Made by a program: the position numbers and the translations under genes
Source: Serilophus lunatus
Lineage: Eukaryota; Chordata; Aves; Passeriformes; Eurylaimidae
Length of the DNA stretch: 64,000 nt
Assembly: GCA_013399895.1 (NCBI GenBank)
Contig: VXBA01002622.1
Coordinates: 124,001 to 188,000 of the forward strand
Reading direction: 5' to 3'
The notes under the pieces: generated by a model
Database searches by the model: none
What the model was told of the DNA's origin: nothing
What the model saw: the letters and a program-made list of their open reading frames with translations, nothing else
Part shown: piece by piece, positions 1 to 10,278 of the stretch
Layout of the letters: each line of letters starts with the position of its first letter
Position numbering within the stretch: position 1 is the first letter of the stretch

Positions 1-1230
1 TGCTGAGGGAGAAGAAGCATAAACGTGTAGGTTTGCCTACAAATTTTGCTAACATGACAGAGTTTCTACTGACACTTTTCATCATAAGTATTTAGTTCAT
101 TGGTAGTTCCCCCACTGGAGAAAAAAAAAAAATACCATAGATCCAACTCCAAAGGCGGAAAAACACATGTAAACAAGCAACCTGGGCAAAGACCGGTGAT
201 TTACATCCTGTTTATTTCTACTGCTCTGCACTATAATTCATCTCCATCAGTGAGTAAAGTCTAAACAAAAAGAGAAAGGTTCTTCCACATAGAAGTCCTT
301 CAGATCATATCTACACTTCACAGGGGTTTAGGTAGGAAAACAGGCATTAGAGAATCACAGAATAACTAGGTTGGAGGAGACCTCAAAGATCATTGAGTCC
401 AACCCATACCTAACATCCCAACTACTATGACACCAAATGCCATGTCCAGTCTTTTTTTGAAGATGTCCAGAGATGGTGACTCTACCACCATTCCAGTGCT
501 TTATTATTCTTTCCATGAAGAATTTTTTCCTAAATTAGCACCTACATGATGTTAATACAGAAGCACACTGTGCTGAAACAGAAAAGCAAATGGTGTTCTC
601 ATGCCACTCAGACACAAATAACTTACATGTGTCACTTCTAAACAGTAAGAAGTAATTACAGGAAAAGGGTAGTTCTTAAGTAGCAAACTGCATTTTCTGT
701 TAACTTGCATTTTAATAGTGAAATGTACAACTCACATTTTTCCCCAAATTTTGACACAAAACATTTGTTTAAGGAAGCTTTGACAGTCTACATTGCTGAA
801 AAATAAAAAATAATGATACAAATATCCATTTTCCTATGGTAGTGATGAACTGACAGACCTTTTTGTATTCAAATGAAAGGAAGCATATTGAGCAGAAATA
901 AAAGAGACTATCTCAAACACTGCACTTACAATTTGAAAATGTGTAGAAGCTTATCTAAGAGGAATAGCAACCTAGGCATTCATTTAAACAGCTTTTTCTT
1001 TTTAAAGAAATATGAAGAACTTATTCTGGTCTGAACTGGTAACAGGTAATAGTTCTTGTTTAAGAGAAAGTATTGAGCACCACTGATACAGGGGTTGTTT
1101 TTTTAAACAACAACAATATAGAAAGATTAGAAGTCACAATGTACTTCAGGCTGCACAAATCGTTCCTTGAAGAGAAACAAAATCATTCTCAAGCAAAACA
1201 AACAGTAATGACAAAACACAAGAATTTTAC
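1..1230 (-). other. PXYLP1: PXYLP1 intron (partial), after exon C
   Basis: This is non-coding sequence downstream (in gene direction) of the exon C donor at 1230/1229. I saw no further PXYLP1 exon in either strand, so the exons for the remainder of the phosphatase domain must lie to the left of the window. It contains a short CR1 fragment (351-533) and an A-tract near position 120. The rest looks like ordinary AT-rich intron. Confidence 0.7.
351..533 (-). mobile_element. CR1 LINE 3' fragment
   Basis: The fragment starts with the reverse complement of the CR1 3' terminus (an AGAATCACAGAAT-type end followed by GGTTGGAGGAGACCT and GAGTCCAACCC). It continues through the part corresponding to the end of the CR1 ORF2 (GGTGACTCTACCACC, CCATTCCAGTG). 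It is about 180 bp, has small internal deletions, and is truncated at its 5' end as most avian CR1 copies are. It sits in a PXYLP1 intron in the same orientation as the gene. Confidence 0.88.
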
Positions 1231-1357
1231 CTGCTGGGCACCAACATACAGTCAATGTCAGGTCTCTTTGTCTTGGGAATGGCATATAGTGGATACCTAT
1301 CACCATGTCGAATCAACACTTGAACTGAAACCAGCTTAAAATAATGAGGTGCATGGC
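1231..1357 (-). CDS. PXYLP1: PXYLP1 exon C: start of the histidine acid phosphatase domain
   Basis: PXYLP1 is a Golgi type II membrane phosphatase. It removes the 2-phosphate from the xylose of the glycosaminoglycan-protein linkage region, the phosphate added by FAM20B, and so allows glycosaminoglycan chain extension. Read on the minus strand, this 127-nt exon opens after a good acceptor (TTTCTTCACTTTAG) with two bases that complete a Gly codon. It then encodes 41 codons and two bases of the next codon, ending at a CAG|GTAAAA donor. The translation includes HAPHYFKLVS followed by RHGDRYP, the branch-2 histidine phosphatase signature RHGxRxP. With the first Met at 23958, Arg is 99 and the nucleophile His is 100. 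The match to PXYLP1 is from recognition of the family protein, not a search. The domain continues beyond the left edge. Confidence 0.93.
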
Positions 1358-2237
1358 CTAAAGTGAAGAAAGGACAAGAGAAAAAAAAGAAAAAATTTTA
1401 CCTTCACACACTTTAATAAAAAGGCAGATATAATTAATTTGGTAGCTTTGGTATTGCAGCACAAAACAGAAATTATAATTTACCAGCCCAAGAAAGATTT
1501 CACTTCAAGTTGCTAGACAAGTTATGCAAGACTCCTAGCACATTGCTTAGCACATCTCCAAAGTACATCTAACATCCAACAACCACACAAGACAATTCAA
1601 GCACAGAATTATGCCAACACATGAAGGTTATTCTACTTTTATAATGCCTCTCTCCCAGACCCCAGCAGAATGACGGATTTTGTAGCATGTCTAATCTGGA
1701 GTTTTTTGATATACTAGTTCATAACTTATTTTATATGCATTAGTGGGGTATGTTAATGAGGGAATTTATTCAGAACTCCTCACTTGCTGCTGCAGCCACT
1801 ATAGGGTAAAGAATGCAAACATGCCTTCTAGCTGACCATGTCTAGTGGTTTGGAATTCCAAAATTAATTACTTCTGCGGGGATTTTTTTTTTTCCAGAAC
1901 TCCAAGTCAACTGTTTGCAATGCAGCTCACTTTTAATATCAATTACAATTCATACATAAAATATCTATCTATACTTCTCCCAATCTTTGCAGTTTTAGAC
2001 CTATAGTTGACCATTGACTGGAGAGAGCATCATTTGCAAAAATAAAGATAAGGGAAAGGATACAAAGGGAAGGAAAGAATAGCATCTTTTGAATGACTTC
2101 ATGTAATTCAGCAGCCAGCTGGCATTTAGTGTACTTTCCCCAAGCACCAAAGAACTGACCGTGCACAAAGTTATCATTTCCAATGACATCACATAGAAAA
2201 AAGCAACTAAGCTGTGGTGTGCATTCCCAAAGCTTAC
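1358..2237 (-). other. PXYLP1: PXYLP1 intron between exons B and C
   Basis: This is an 880-bp intron with a phase 1 boundary, running from a GTAAGC donor at 2237 to a TTTAG acceptor at 1358. Apart from the splice sites it holds AT-rich sequence with no recognisable repeat or RNA gene. The long minus-strand open frame crossing from exon B into this intron is read-through past the donor. Confidence 0.8.
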
Positions 2238-2399
2238 CTTCCATGCTGCGTTCAACAATGTTGGGAATATTGCAGTAAACATGAGCTTCATAAACAGGGT
2301 CTATGGCAGGAGGCTCAGTCAGCAAATCTGGCATTATTCTCTTTCGGCTCTTAGGATTCAACCCATCTTCCCTGGCGGGGTTTACTGGGATTAAATGCA
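2238..2399 (-). CDS. PXYLP1: PXYLP1 exon B: lumenal stem region
   Basis: Read on the minus strand, this 162-nt exon follows an acceptor (TTTGTATCTTTCAG) and ends at an AAG|GTAAGC donor. Its first two bases complete the codon left open by exon A. It then encodes 53 codons, residues 30-82 from the first Met, and leaves one base, so it is phase 1 at both ends. The translation runs from HLIPVNPARE through SRKRIMPD and TEPPAIDPVYEA to CNIPNIVERSME, which I recognise as the segment just before the phosphatase domain of PXYLP1. The basic SRKR cluster and proline-rich stretch suit a flexible stem between membrane anchor and catalytic domain. The split residue 29 reads as Leu here, where I recall Phe in the human protein. 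Confidence 0.93.
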
Positions 2400-5300
2400 C
2401 TGAAAGATACAAAAAAATACACCATACACCCTTAGGAGTGTTTAAGGACAGAGAAGATTATGGCTTTTTCTTAACTATTTTTAAGTAATTATGCACAAAG
2501 ACTGTGCTTTCCATGAAAGGATGTCTCAAGAGTATACAACTTGGTTGTGAATTTTTTATTTACATAGCCCAGAAGAGCTCTTTGGCAAAGTCAGTGCTTG
2601 GCTAAGACTTCAGAAGTAGATCTGGATGTAGAGCAACGGTCTTTTGTACTTTTCTTGAAGCTATTTTTTCTGTCAGGCTCTCATGAACCTCTGATAGCAT
2701 GCACTGGAGAAAAAGGGCCACAATACACCCAGCTGCTTGTCATCATTTTAACTTAAAAACTGACATTGAAGAACATGGACAGAAGACAGCACAGTTATGA
2801 TGATGGCAATACAAAACAGTCGTCATCCAAGGAGTTGGATTTTCATAATTTTCCTCACTAATCCCTGCCCTTACATAGCTACCTTGCCAGCCTTAACCTG
2901 GTGCATCTAAAACAACCTCAAAACACCAAAATACAAAGTATATTTCTTGAAATGTAACTGAGGCTACAAAAAATGTGAAATGCAAAAGAAATGCACTTAA
3001 TGCTTATACACAGAGGGGAAAGAAACCCCCTGAAATATCAGAAATATAACCACTGAGTCTTCTGACACATAGAATCAATCTGAAGCATGTCTGAATTTAA
3101 GGCCAGAATTGTAATAACAATGTCCTTTATTTGGCCTTGATGTGAACGCATTAGCTAATTTATGAGCCTTACAAGACGATAAATGTGGGCATTTGCCATT
3201 ACAAGTATTTTTTTCTATTAGCATTTTCTGGTATTTTAATCAGAAGTTTCAGAGATGAAAATGAGGACAAAAAGTGTTCACATTTTTACCCCATTAGTCT
3301 TCTATGGTGAGAAGAAAAAAAAAAAGCAAGAAAAGATGAGAGAACAAATTTCAAAGCAAAACTCTACTAATTCTGAGTCAGTTACTCAGTTCCATCTTGA
3401 AACCCAGTCTCAATTTTAGAGGTGAATTTGTTCCACAATGTAGAGTTGTGCAGACCAAGAAAACAAAGACAGAAAACCAAAGTGAAACACACATATGTTT
3501 TAAGAGCATGTATCTGCTAATAACACAAGTTCTAATATAACAAAAGGTCTTCATTCTTACACTACATTACACTTGAGGTATTTTTATGTGGCTACTCTTT
3601 GTCTGCCAAAAGCAGAACCCAAGCATTTTCTATAGCCTTGCTACTGCTGTTGACAAGGCCAATACCTGCAAAGTGCAGTGACTTCAAACTTCTTGTTAAG
3701 CTGTTTCAGATTTTGCTTTCTGCTGTGCTTGGTGAGAATACTAAACTATAATTTTGACTTTGGCCACTGTGGAGATGAGCTTTAATACCTGTATTTATCT
3801 ACCAAATTCATTTTTAAGCTCCTTGCATGCTTAGGTTCACATTGTTGAGCGACATTGCAAACCACTGACCATGAAACTGGCAGTAACGCAGAGCATTGGC
3901 AATAATATCTAGCGGATAATCACTGTGGAGGGGCTTGCAGCAGATTTGCATTTGGGGTATAAATCCCAAACCCAACAATGTGTTACAACAGTTTCTGAAC
4001 TCTGTAAACAAACAGCACTACAAGACCATAGCTGTCTAAAAATATAAACAGCAAACTACACCAGTTAGATTATACTGGTCAGATTTCCAAGACAAAAAGT
4101 TAGAGGCAACAGCACTCAGCTTACTGTAACAATTTTCTCATTTCAAGTACTCGGCTTTCATGCTCTCTTGCTGTCTTCATTTATCCCACTTCCTAGCTCT
4201 CACCTTCTTTGCACACCTTATCCTCTCCAGCTCCCCATGCACAGAAGGCTCAATTTTTTTCCCCATATTTTTATACTCCTTTAGCACATAAAGTATTCAT
4301 CAAAACCTCTTTGAAGAGCTGACTGTCTCTCTGTATCCAAGTATTTCATTACTGAAAGTTCTCCTCTGCAATGTCAAACCCACCTCTGTCTCCCAAGTGG
4401 GTTTTCTGGTCTGTGTGTAACAAGCAAACCTAACAAACAGTATTGGGCTGACACAGCTCGAAGGGGGAAAGGAAAAAAAAATAAAATGTTTAAAAAGCCC
4501 CTCATCTTTTTTTTCCCTCAAAATCAGTTCTGCTCTTCCAGCTGTAAATCATTAGAAGATCAGACTTCTGCTACACAGTTTTCACATCTCTTTTTATAGC
4601 TTAGCACTATTTTATATGATTTGCTCTATTAGTTCACAGTAACATGCACTCACCCAAAACAGAAGTCTGCCAACGTGTACATAGTCATACTTAAATCTAT
4701 GATTAAGAGAGTTTTTGAAGGTTTTTTTCCACTGCTGTGCCTTTCACAGCTCATCTCTTACTATGGCAGGAATACAACAATGTAAACCAGAAATGGAGCA
4801 GATGATTTTGATTGGCATTTCCCACAGCCAGAGCAGTTAATAAAATAGATCTGAAACATATTTTATCATCTAACTGCAAGCTTTGCCAACAATGAAACTA
4901 TAAAAAAATATGTACATACTATTACCGAGGTAGCTTGACAACCAAAAGGGGAAATATATTTTATTTCCCAATATTCATAAACTTTTTTTTTTTAAGCTAA
5001 AGAAGTTACATTAAAAACTACTTTGAAACAGGAATTTTGAAAACTTTATTTCTAGGGAAAAAAAGTAAAAGGTTACAGAAACAACAAAATTCAAGAAATC
5101 CCAATGCAGTTCTGCCCCCTGTCCCACCAAGTTAAAGTTGTTTGTAACATGAAGTAAAACTAAACATATGAGCTGATACCAGACAAAAGTAAGACCTGAC
5201 TGGTAAGACCTGACTGAACAGTCAAACGGCAAGTGCTGTCCTATAAGAGACAGAGGGGCGCTGGTCACACAATATCCCAGCTCAATATTTCCACAGAAGA

Positions 5301-6040
5301 ATTCCTTCAAGAAATATTCCTTCTTGCAGCTCCACATTAAGATTATTTTTTAAGTGAACAAAACTCAGAAGAAACAAAACCCAAACTCTGATACTAAGTT
5401 GAGCTAAACCAAAGATCTCCACTTTTTAAGTCATACCGCAGAACCCGAGGACCAAATTTTAAAATAAAGTGACCAGTTGGACTGACACAGAAATGTCTCT
5501 ATGAACAAACCCAACAGCATCTCAAACATTATGACATGACTCTGTGTACATTAAGTATGACCTATTTTAAGAGCAAAAACTTCGTTTGCCTGACTTCCAT
5601 TCCCTCCCCCTCCTAGTTCCTGAATGACACAAAATATACCCAAGAGTACGAATTTTAGACAAGTAGTTCCTAAATGAGAGAGACAATCATTCAGAAGTGC
5701 TTTCAGTGGAAGCACTAACAATTCCTACGTAGCAACTAATCCCCTCTGGAAGAATGTCAATTTTACCAAATCAGCTATTGTGCTCAGAAGCCCAAGCAGG
5801 GAGCCAGTCTGATACGCATTAGGGCTACAAAACTTACATGAATTTGACAGAATTCACTACAGCAGAAAACCAAACACAAAACAAAGTGCAATTCACATAG
5901 AAGAAACACCCAATGAAATGATAAATCATTATCAGTTGGTCTCCGTCCTGCAGTCCTACTTTTAGCTTGAGAAACAAAAGGTAACATCACTGTTTAGAAA
6001 AAGTAAAAAATTGATCCATTAAAACAAATCAAATGTTTAC

Positions 6041-6134
6041 CTGAAATCAGAAAGACAAGCAATAAAAACAGTTTCCATTGCCGTTGTCCCTTGTAGATCC
6101 AACCAGCCTGAGAAGCAGCAGCACAAGCAGCCAT
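6041..6134 (-). CDS. Candidate alternative first coding exon of PXYLP1
   Basis: This is a hypothesis. On the minus strand an ATG at 6134 starts 31 codons plus one base that end exactly at a strong donor, TTTCAG|GTAAAC. The product starts MAACAAASQ, continues GWIYKGQRQ, and ends in the hydrophobic run WKLFLLLVFLIS. The single leftover base gives phase 1, the same as exon A, so splicing to exon B would stay in frame and continue into HLIPV. That would swap the usual anchor for a different signal-anchor or signal peptide. A TATA-like box lies about 46 bases upstream of the ATG. The frame also stays open upstream to 6215. Nothing shows that it is transcribed, and a chance frame remains possible. 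Confidence 0.27.
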
Positions 6135-6179
6135 GTTAGTCTCGATTTTCTGACTAAACAGTGACCTGAAGTTTTCATC

Positions 6180-6186
6180 TTTTATA
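6180..6186 (-). promoter_or_regulatory. TATA-like box upstream of the candidate alternative exon
   Basis: The minus strand reads TATAAAA inside GTTTTATAAAAG. If used, initiation would fall near 6155, giving a 5' UTR of roughly 20 bases before the ATG at 6134. An octamer-like ATGCAAAC lies upstream at about 6210-6217. In AT-rich intron such a TATA match is common by chance. Its value comes only from its spacing to the open frame and donor. Confidence 0.2.
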
Positions 6187-6477
6187 AAACAGAAGGTTCT
6201 TTCAGTCCCATGCAAACATACTATTTAAAGCAGTCAAATGGAAATGCAGCCACACAGCAAAAATGAAAAAAAAACACAGCAACCCCACTGTAGGTAACCT
6301 TATGCCAATGGGTCAAGGAAAGCAAACGCGCATGTCAAAGAGCACAAAAAGTTCTTTATCCACCTCTACCTTCCCCCCAGCCTCTTTCTGCTCCTACCAG
6401 GGCACTAACAAGGCTGCTTAGCACAGACCAGCACACTCAGGCTTCTCAAAGTCTGGTGATGAACACAGACTTCATGG

Positions 6478-6773
6478 ATTCATAGAATCATTAAGATTGA
6501 AAAAGACCTCCAAGACTGAGTCCAGCCGTTAATCCAGCACCACCGTGTTCACCATTAAAACATGTCCCCAGGTGCCACATTTGCACAGTTTTCCAGATAT
6601 CCAATCTAAGCCTCCTCTGACACAACTTGCGACAGCTTCCTTTTGTCCTGTTGCTTGTTACCTGGGAGAAGAGACCAACTCCCTGCTCCTTTCAGGTAGT
6701 TGTAGAGAATGATAAACCCTCTCTGAGCCTCCTTTTCTCCAGGTTAAACACCCTCAGCTCCCAGCTGCTCCTC
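6478..6773 (-). mobile_element. CR1 LINE 3' fragment
   Basis: The fragment begins with the complement of the CR1 3' end (TTCATAGAATCATTAAGATTG, AAAAAGACCTCCAAGA). It continues through GTTCACCATTAAAACATGTCCC, the block around CCTGGGAGAAGAGACCAAC, and TCTCCAGGTTAAACACCCTCAG. An internal deletion removes part of the usual sequence near 6590. It is a degraded, 5'-truncated copy within the PXYLP1 intron. Confidence 0.9.
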
Positions 6774-8780
6774 TATTTGCTTTCTCCCTGAAAAATTGGA
6801 AGCTAGAAAAGAAGTGTAGGGAAGAACAACCAGAAGGAAGCAGGAATACTTCAAAACAGATAAAGGCAAAAGGTGGAAATGTGTGCAAGAAAAACAATCT
6901 AGAAAAAGTAGACAAGACACACAGGGGCTGAAGGGCTCATAGTGAAACTCCAAAGGTACACACTGCCGGGTGAGAAGCAAAACAGCCTGAGCACAGCACT
7001 GCCAGAGTTCCGACATCCCAGCCACCCTGGGTCTGATCTCGGCCACCCCACATTCCCGCCTGAGCAGCACATCACCAGGGGCAGTTCACAGCTCTACTTT
7101 GGATTACAAATGCACGTTTGGATATGAATGAAGTTGAAATGCGCCTGTGTGACACACAGCCCACCTTCCTCATTTCCTTCTTTTGTAGAGCTAAATAAAG
7201 GCTTTGACACTCTCAAAGGTAAAACTCATAGTAACACTGAGGGTTCATCCATAATGCATAACACCACAGCCACTCATGTTCTGGTTTTGAATGCTGAGTA
7301 ATCACACAAAGAAAAAAGGGTTATTAGCCTCACACTGGTCAAACTATCAAGTATTATTAAGAAAAATTAAGAAAAAGAACCATAAAAATCTCTTTCTAAG
7401 CCTGTGAACATAAGTCTAAGCATCATATTTTCTATTTAAGTACAATACAAATGGAGATACTCAGCTTTTAAACATTCTCAATAAAGTAAAAGCCAGTGAA
7501 AATTTAATTTAACTATACTAAAATTTTCTGGAATTTTAATTTTAAATGAAACCACTTACCCTACAGAGCCTGATGAGAATTTTTTTATATATGTAATATC
7601 AGAACTTATATAGAAGTGACAGTCCTCAGTGCCTTTGCAGCCTCTATCCCCTAACCAATTATGTCTGAACCTCCTCCTATGTGCCCTTCCATTTTCTCCA
7701 CTTCTGCGGTGTGTCCTGTCTGTTGTGGAGCAAGTGGAGCAGGGGTCCCTCAAACACAGATTTATTCTCCACAGGCAGCTCCCTGTGCAACCGCAGCCTT
7801 TTCTACTGTAGAGCAGGCTCTGAGCTTCAAGGTTTTCTTCTCACAGTGCTGCTAAATTCTCTGAGCATGACTACAACGAAAAAAGAGAATGAAGGGAGCT
7901 GTGGAGGAGGTGGGTAACAAAGAAAAACAGTGAGAGGCAGAGGAACACACACCTAAATTTAACCTACAGCAGCAACAAAATGCTCTGGCTTGACAAACCC
8001 CTGACAAGATGAAGAACGTTTCTTGGAGTTTAATTTCTTGACAATACTTCAATCCACAATTGTGTGCCTTTCAAAATGGCATAGGCACAGCCTTCAGATT
8101 GCAGCTGTAGCAGGCAGCAGAGATAAGCACTTGCCTCCTTACACACTTGAAATGTTACCTACTCAAGGCTCTGAGAAAGGATGATTCAAATAAAAAATTA
8201 ATCAACTTCAGTACAGAAGTGGGCAGGAACTTCCAACCTCACAGCATTCAATGAGCAGTCAAGTGGGAGCAAACAGAAAACAGAGACTACAGATGCCTTA
8301 CTCTGAGTTTCCAACAGTTTTCAAACATTCAACACTAGTGGTGAGTTATGGACTGAGATATGCCCGGCTCCATACATCTATTTGAGCCATTCAATTTCAA
8401 GATCGCTGCTGCTGTTCTTCCTTCTATAAGGGACATAATAGCAGAGATTTTTCAAGGAGTCTGACGTACAGCACAATCCTCTTGCCAGCATCCTGTGTCA
8501 AGTTCTAAGACAAACTTTAAAAATTATTCACAGAGTATTTAAGTGTAGTAACCAAATAGCAGATATCATTGAATAAATAATTTTTCAAGCCAGTGTTTCT
8601 AATCAAAAGTGCCGAAAATGGCTTGCTATAGCAGCCTTGAATACCTGCATTTCATACTGCAGAACCACAGGCTTCTGCCATGGTCTTCAGCAAGCAAATT
8701 TTGACACCAGCAGCTAAAGCCCACTAGAATAGTTCTGCCAATCCTACCAAGTAAACACGAACATACACACAGCATTACAC

Positions 8781-9083
8781 ACAGAATTAATAAGGTTGGA
8801 AGAGACCATGGGGATCATCAAGTCCAGCCTTTACCTAGGTTAACAACCTACCCAACATCAGTCTAACATCTATACCATCTAAACCATACCACTCAGTTCA
8901 TGATCTAACCTATCCTTAAACACATCCAGGGACGGTGACTCTACCACCTCCCTGGGAAGCCCATTCCAGTGGGGGATCACTCTCACTGTGAAAAAGTTCC
9001 TCCTGATATCCAACCTAAACCTCCCCTGACGCAGCCTAAGACTGTGTCCTCTCGCCCTGTCACTGGGAGCCTTCCTACAGCAA
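8781..9083 (-). mobile_element. CR1 LINE fragment retaining the ORF2 C-terminus
   Basis: The 3' end signature (AATTAATAAGGTTGGAAGAG, ATCATCAAGTCCAGCC) is followed by the coding tail of CR1 ORF2. On the minus strand this reads GRFRLDIRRNFFTVRV, then HWNGLPREVVESPSLDVFK and DRLDHELSGMV. This is the conserved C-terminal block of CR1 polyprotein 2. The frame is intact over about 60 codons, so this is one of the less decayed copies here. The reverse transcriptase and endonuclease parts are absent. Confidence 0.92.
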
Positions 9084-9422
9084 AAGTAGCAATTAATTTT
9101 GAATATCACTAGGAATCCCACAGCAGACTTGTGAAACAGGACATTAGATTTTGAATTCTTACATATAAACTTTTAGCTGCCAAGAGATTAAATTCACAAC
9201 ATTGGTGGGAGGGATGGATATGGCTGTGTGCGTCTATTTTAGTGCACTAGTCTTTGCAGTGTGTTAGTTGGGTCAATATACTTGAGCAAATATTAGAAAA
9301 GTGCCACTTTTAAAACTCTGTTAAGTGTTATGGTTGTATTTCCTCATATTTCTTAAACTACATCTTCTAGGTTACAAAGTGACAACACAGAAGTTACAGT
9401 CCCATTTCCTCTTAATTTCCTT

Positions 9423-9474
9423 CTTAATAAAGACAAGAGGTGGATTTCCTTAATAAAGACAAGAGGTGGACTTC
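9423..9474 (+). repeat. 26-bp tandem duplication
   Basis: Two adjacent 26-bp units begin CTTAATAAAGACAAGAGGTG and differ at one position near the end (GGATTTC versus GGACTTC). The duplication is local, with no associated gene or element seen. Confidence 0.85.
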
Positions 9475-10136
9475 CCCTTTATTTTACCCTTGCAGACTCA
9501 GTCACCACAGAGCCTGAAGCACCAGGTCCCTTGCTAACCATCTTCCACTTGGAGAACTCAGCTACAGTCAGTCTTCAATCCAAAACATGCTGGAGCTGGG
9601 AGCAGGACACCCATCGTGAGGAACCACTCTCCTCCAAGTGGAAAAATACTTATGGGAAATTGGAATTCCAATTTAGGATAAACAGATACTGTTCTTCATA
9701 GACAAAGAGAGAACTTCACCTGTTTTTCAGCAGAAAAGCATTCTTCAGCAGGTACCCCAGGAGTGGTAAAACCCCAAGGAGAACCTGCAGGGTTCCACAT
9801 GGCCCACTGGGGTGAGCTCATGGCTGCCGTGCCAACACTACTCAGCTTCAGCATTAAGTTATCACCATCAAGCTGACTGCTAGATGACATCAATTCATGC
9901 CACATTTGCTGTCAATAAATACTTAATGGCCTCTCAGCTGCCTTGTATACTGTCAAGGACACCATTAGAGGAAAAATCGCAGCAAACAACACAACTAACC
10001 AACAGCTACAGCTGCTTGCTATTACTCAGCTCACAGGGAAACAAATAAACAATAAAACAAATGGTCTTTTTGGTTTGCTTGCTACTTTTTAATTTGTAAC
10101 ACAAGGAAACCACCTGTCTGAGGCTGAGATGGACAT

Positions 10137-10278
10137 ATCACAGAATCACACAATATTTTGTGTTGGAAGGGAACTACAAGGATCATTGAGTACAGCCCTT
10201 AAATGAATGGCCCCCCTACCGGGCTTGAACCCACAACTCAGCTACTATTAACACCATGATCTAACCCTAACTGAGCTC
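10137..10278 (-). mobile_element. tRNA-Ile-derived SINE with CR1-type tail (TguSINE1-like)
   Basis: Read on the minus strand, the first ~70 bases resemble tRNA-Ile. They have a GCTCAGTT D-arm start (A box), ATGGTGTTAATAGT around the anticodon region, GTGGGTTCAAGCC (B box / T-loop), and a 3' end close to the tRNA's ...GTACGGGCCA. It then passes into a CR1 3' end (TTGTAGTTCCCTTCCAACAC, ending ATTCTGTGAT). A tRNA-Ile head on a CR1 tail is the structure reported for the zebra finch element TguSINE1, which is mobilised by CR1 machinery. Insertions and substitutions in the tRNA arms show it is not a functional tRNA gene. Confidence 0.82.

Noticed and set aside
1969..2412. A 147-codon minus-strand open frame taken as a single exon
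   Set aside because: Only 2238-2399 is exon. The frame begins upstream of a clear acceptor and continues past a clear GTAAGC donor into intron.
7629..7917. Three overlapping plus-strand open frames
   Set aside because: All are short and overlap each other in different frames, with no recognisable peptide or splice structure.
10201..10278. A tRNA-Ile gene on the minus strand
   Set aside because: Insertions and mismatches break the arms, and the sequence runs directly into a CR1 tail, so it is the head of a SINE rather than a functional tRNA.
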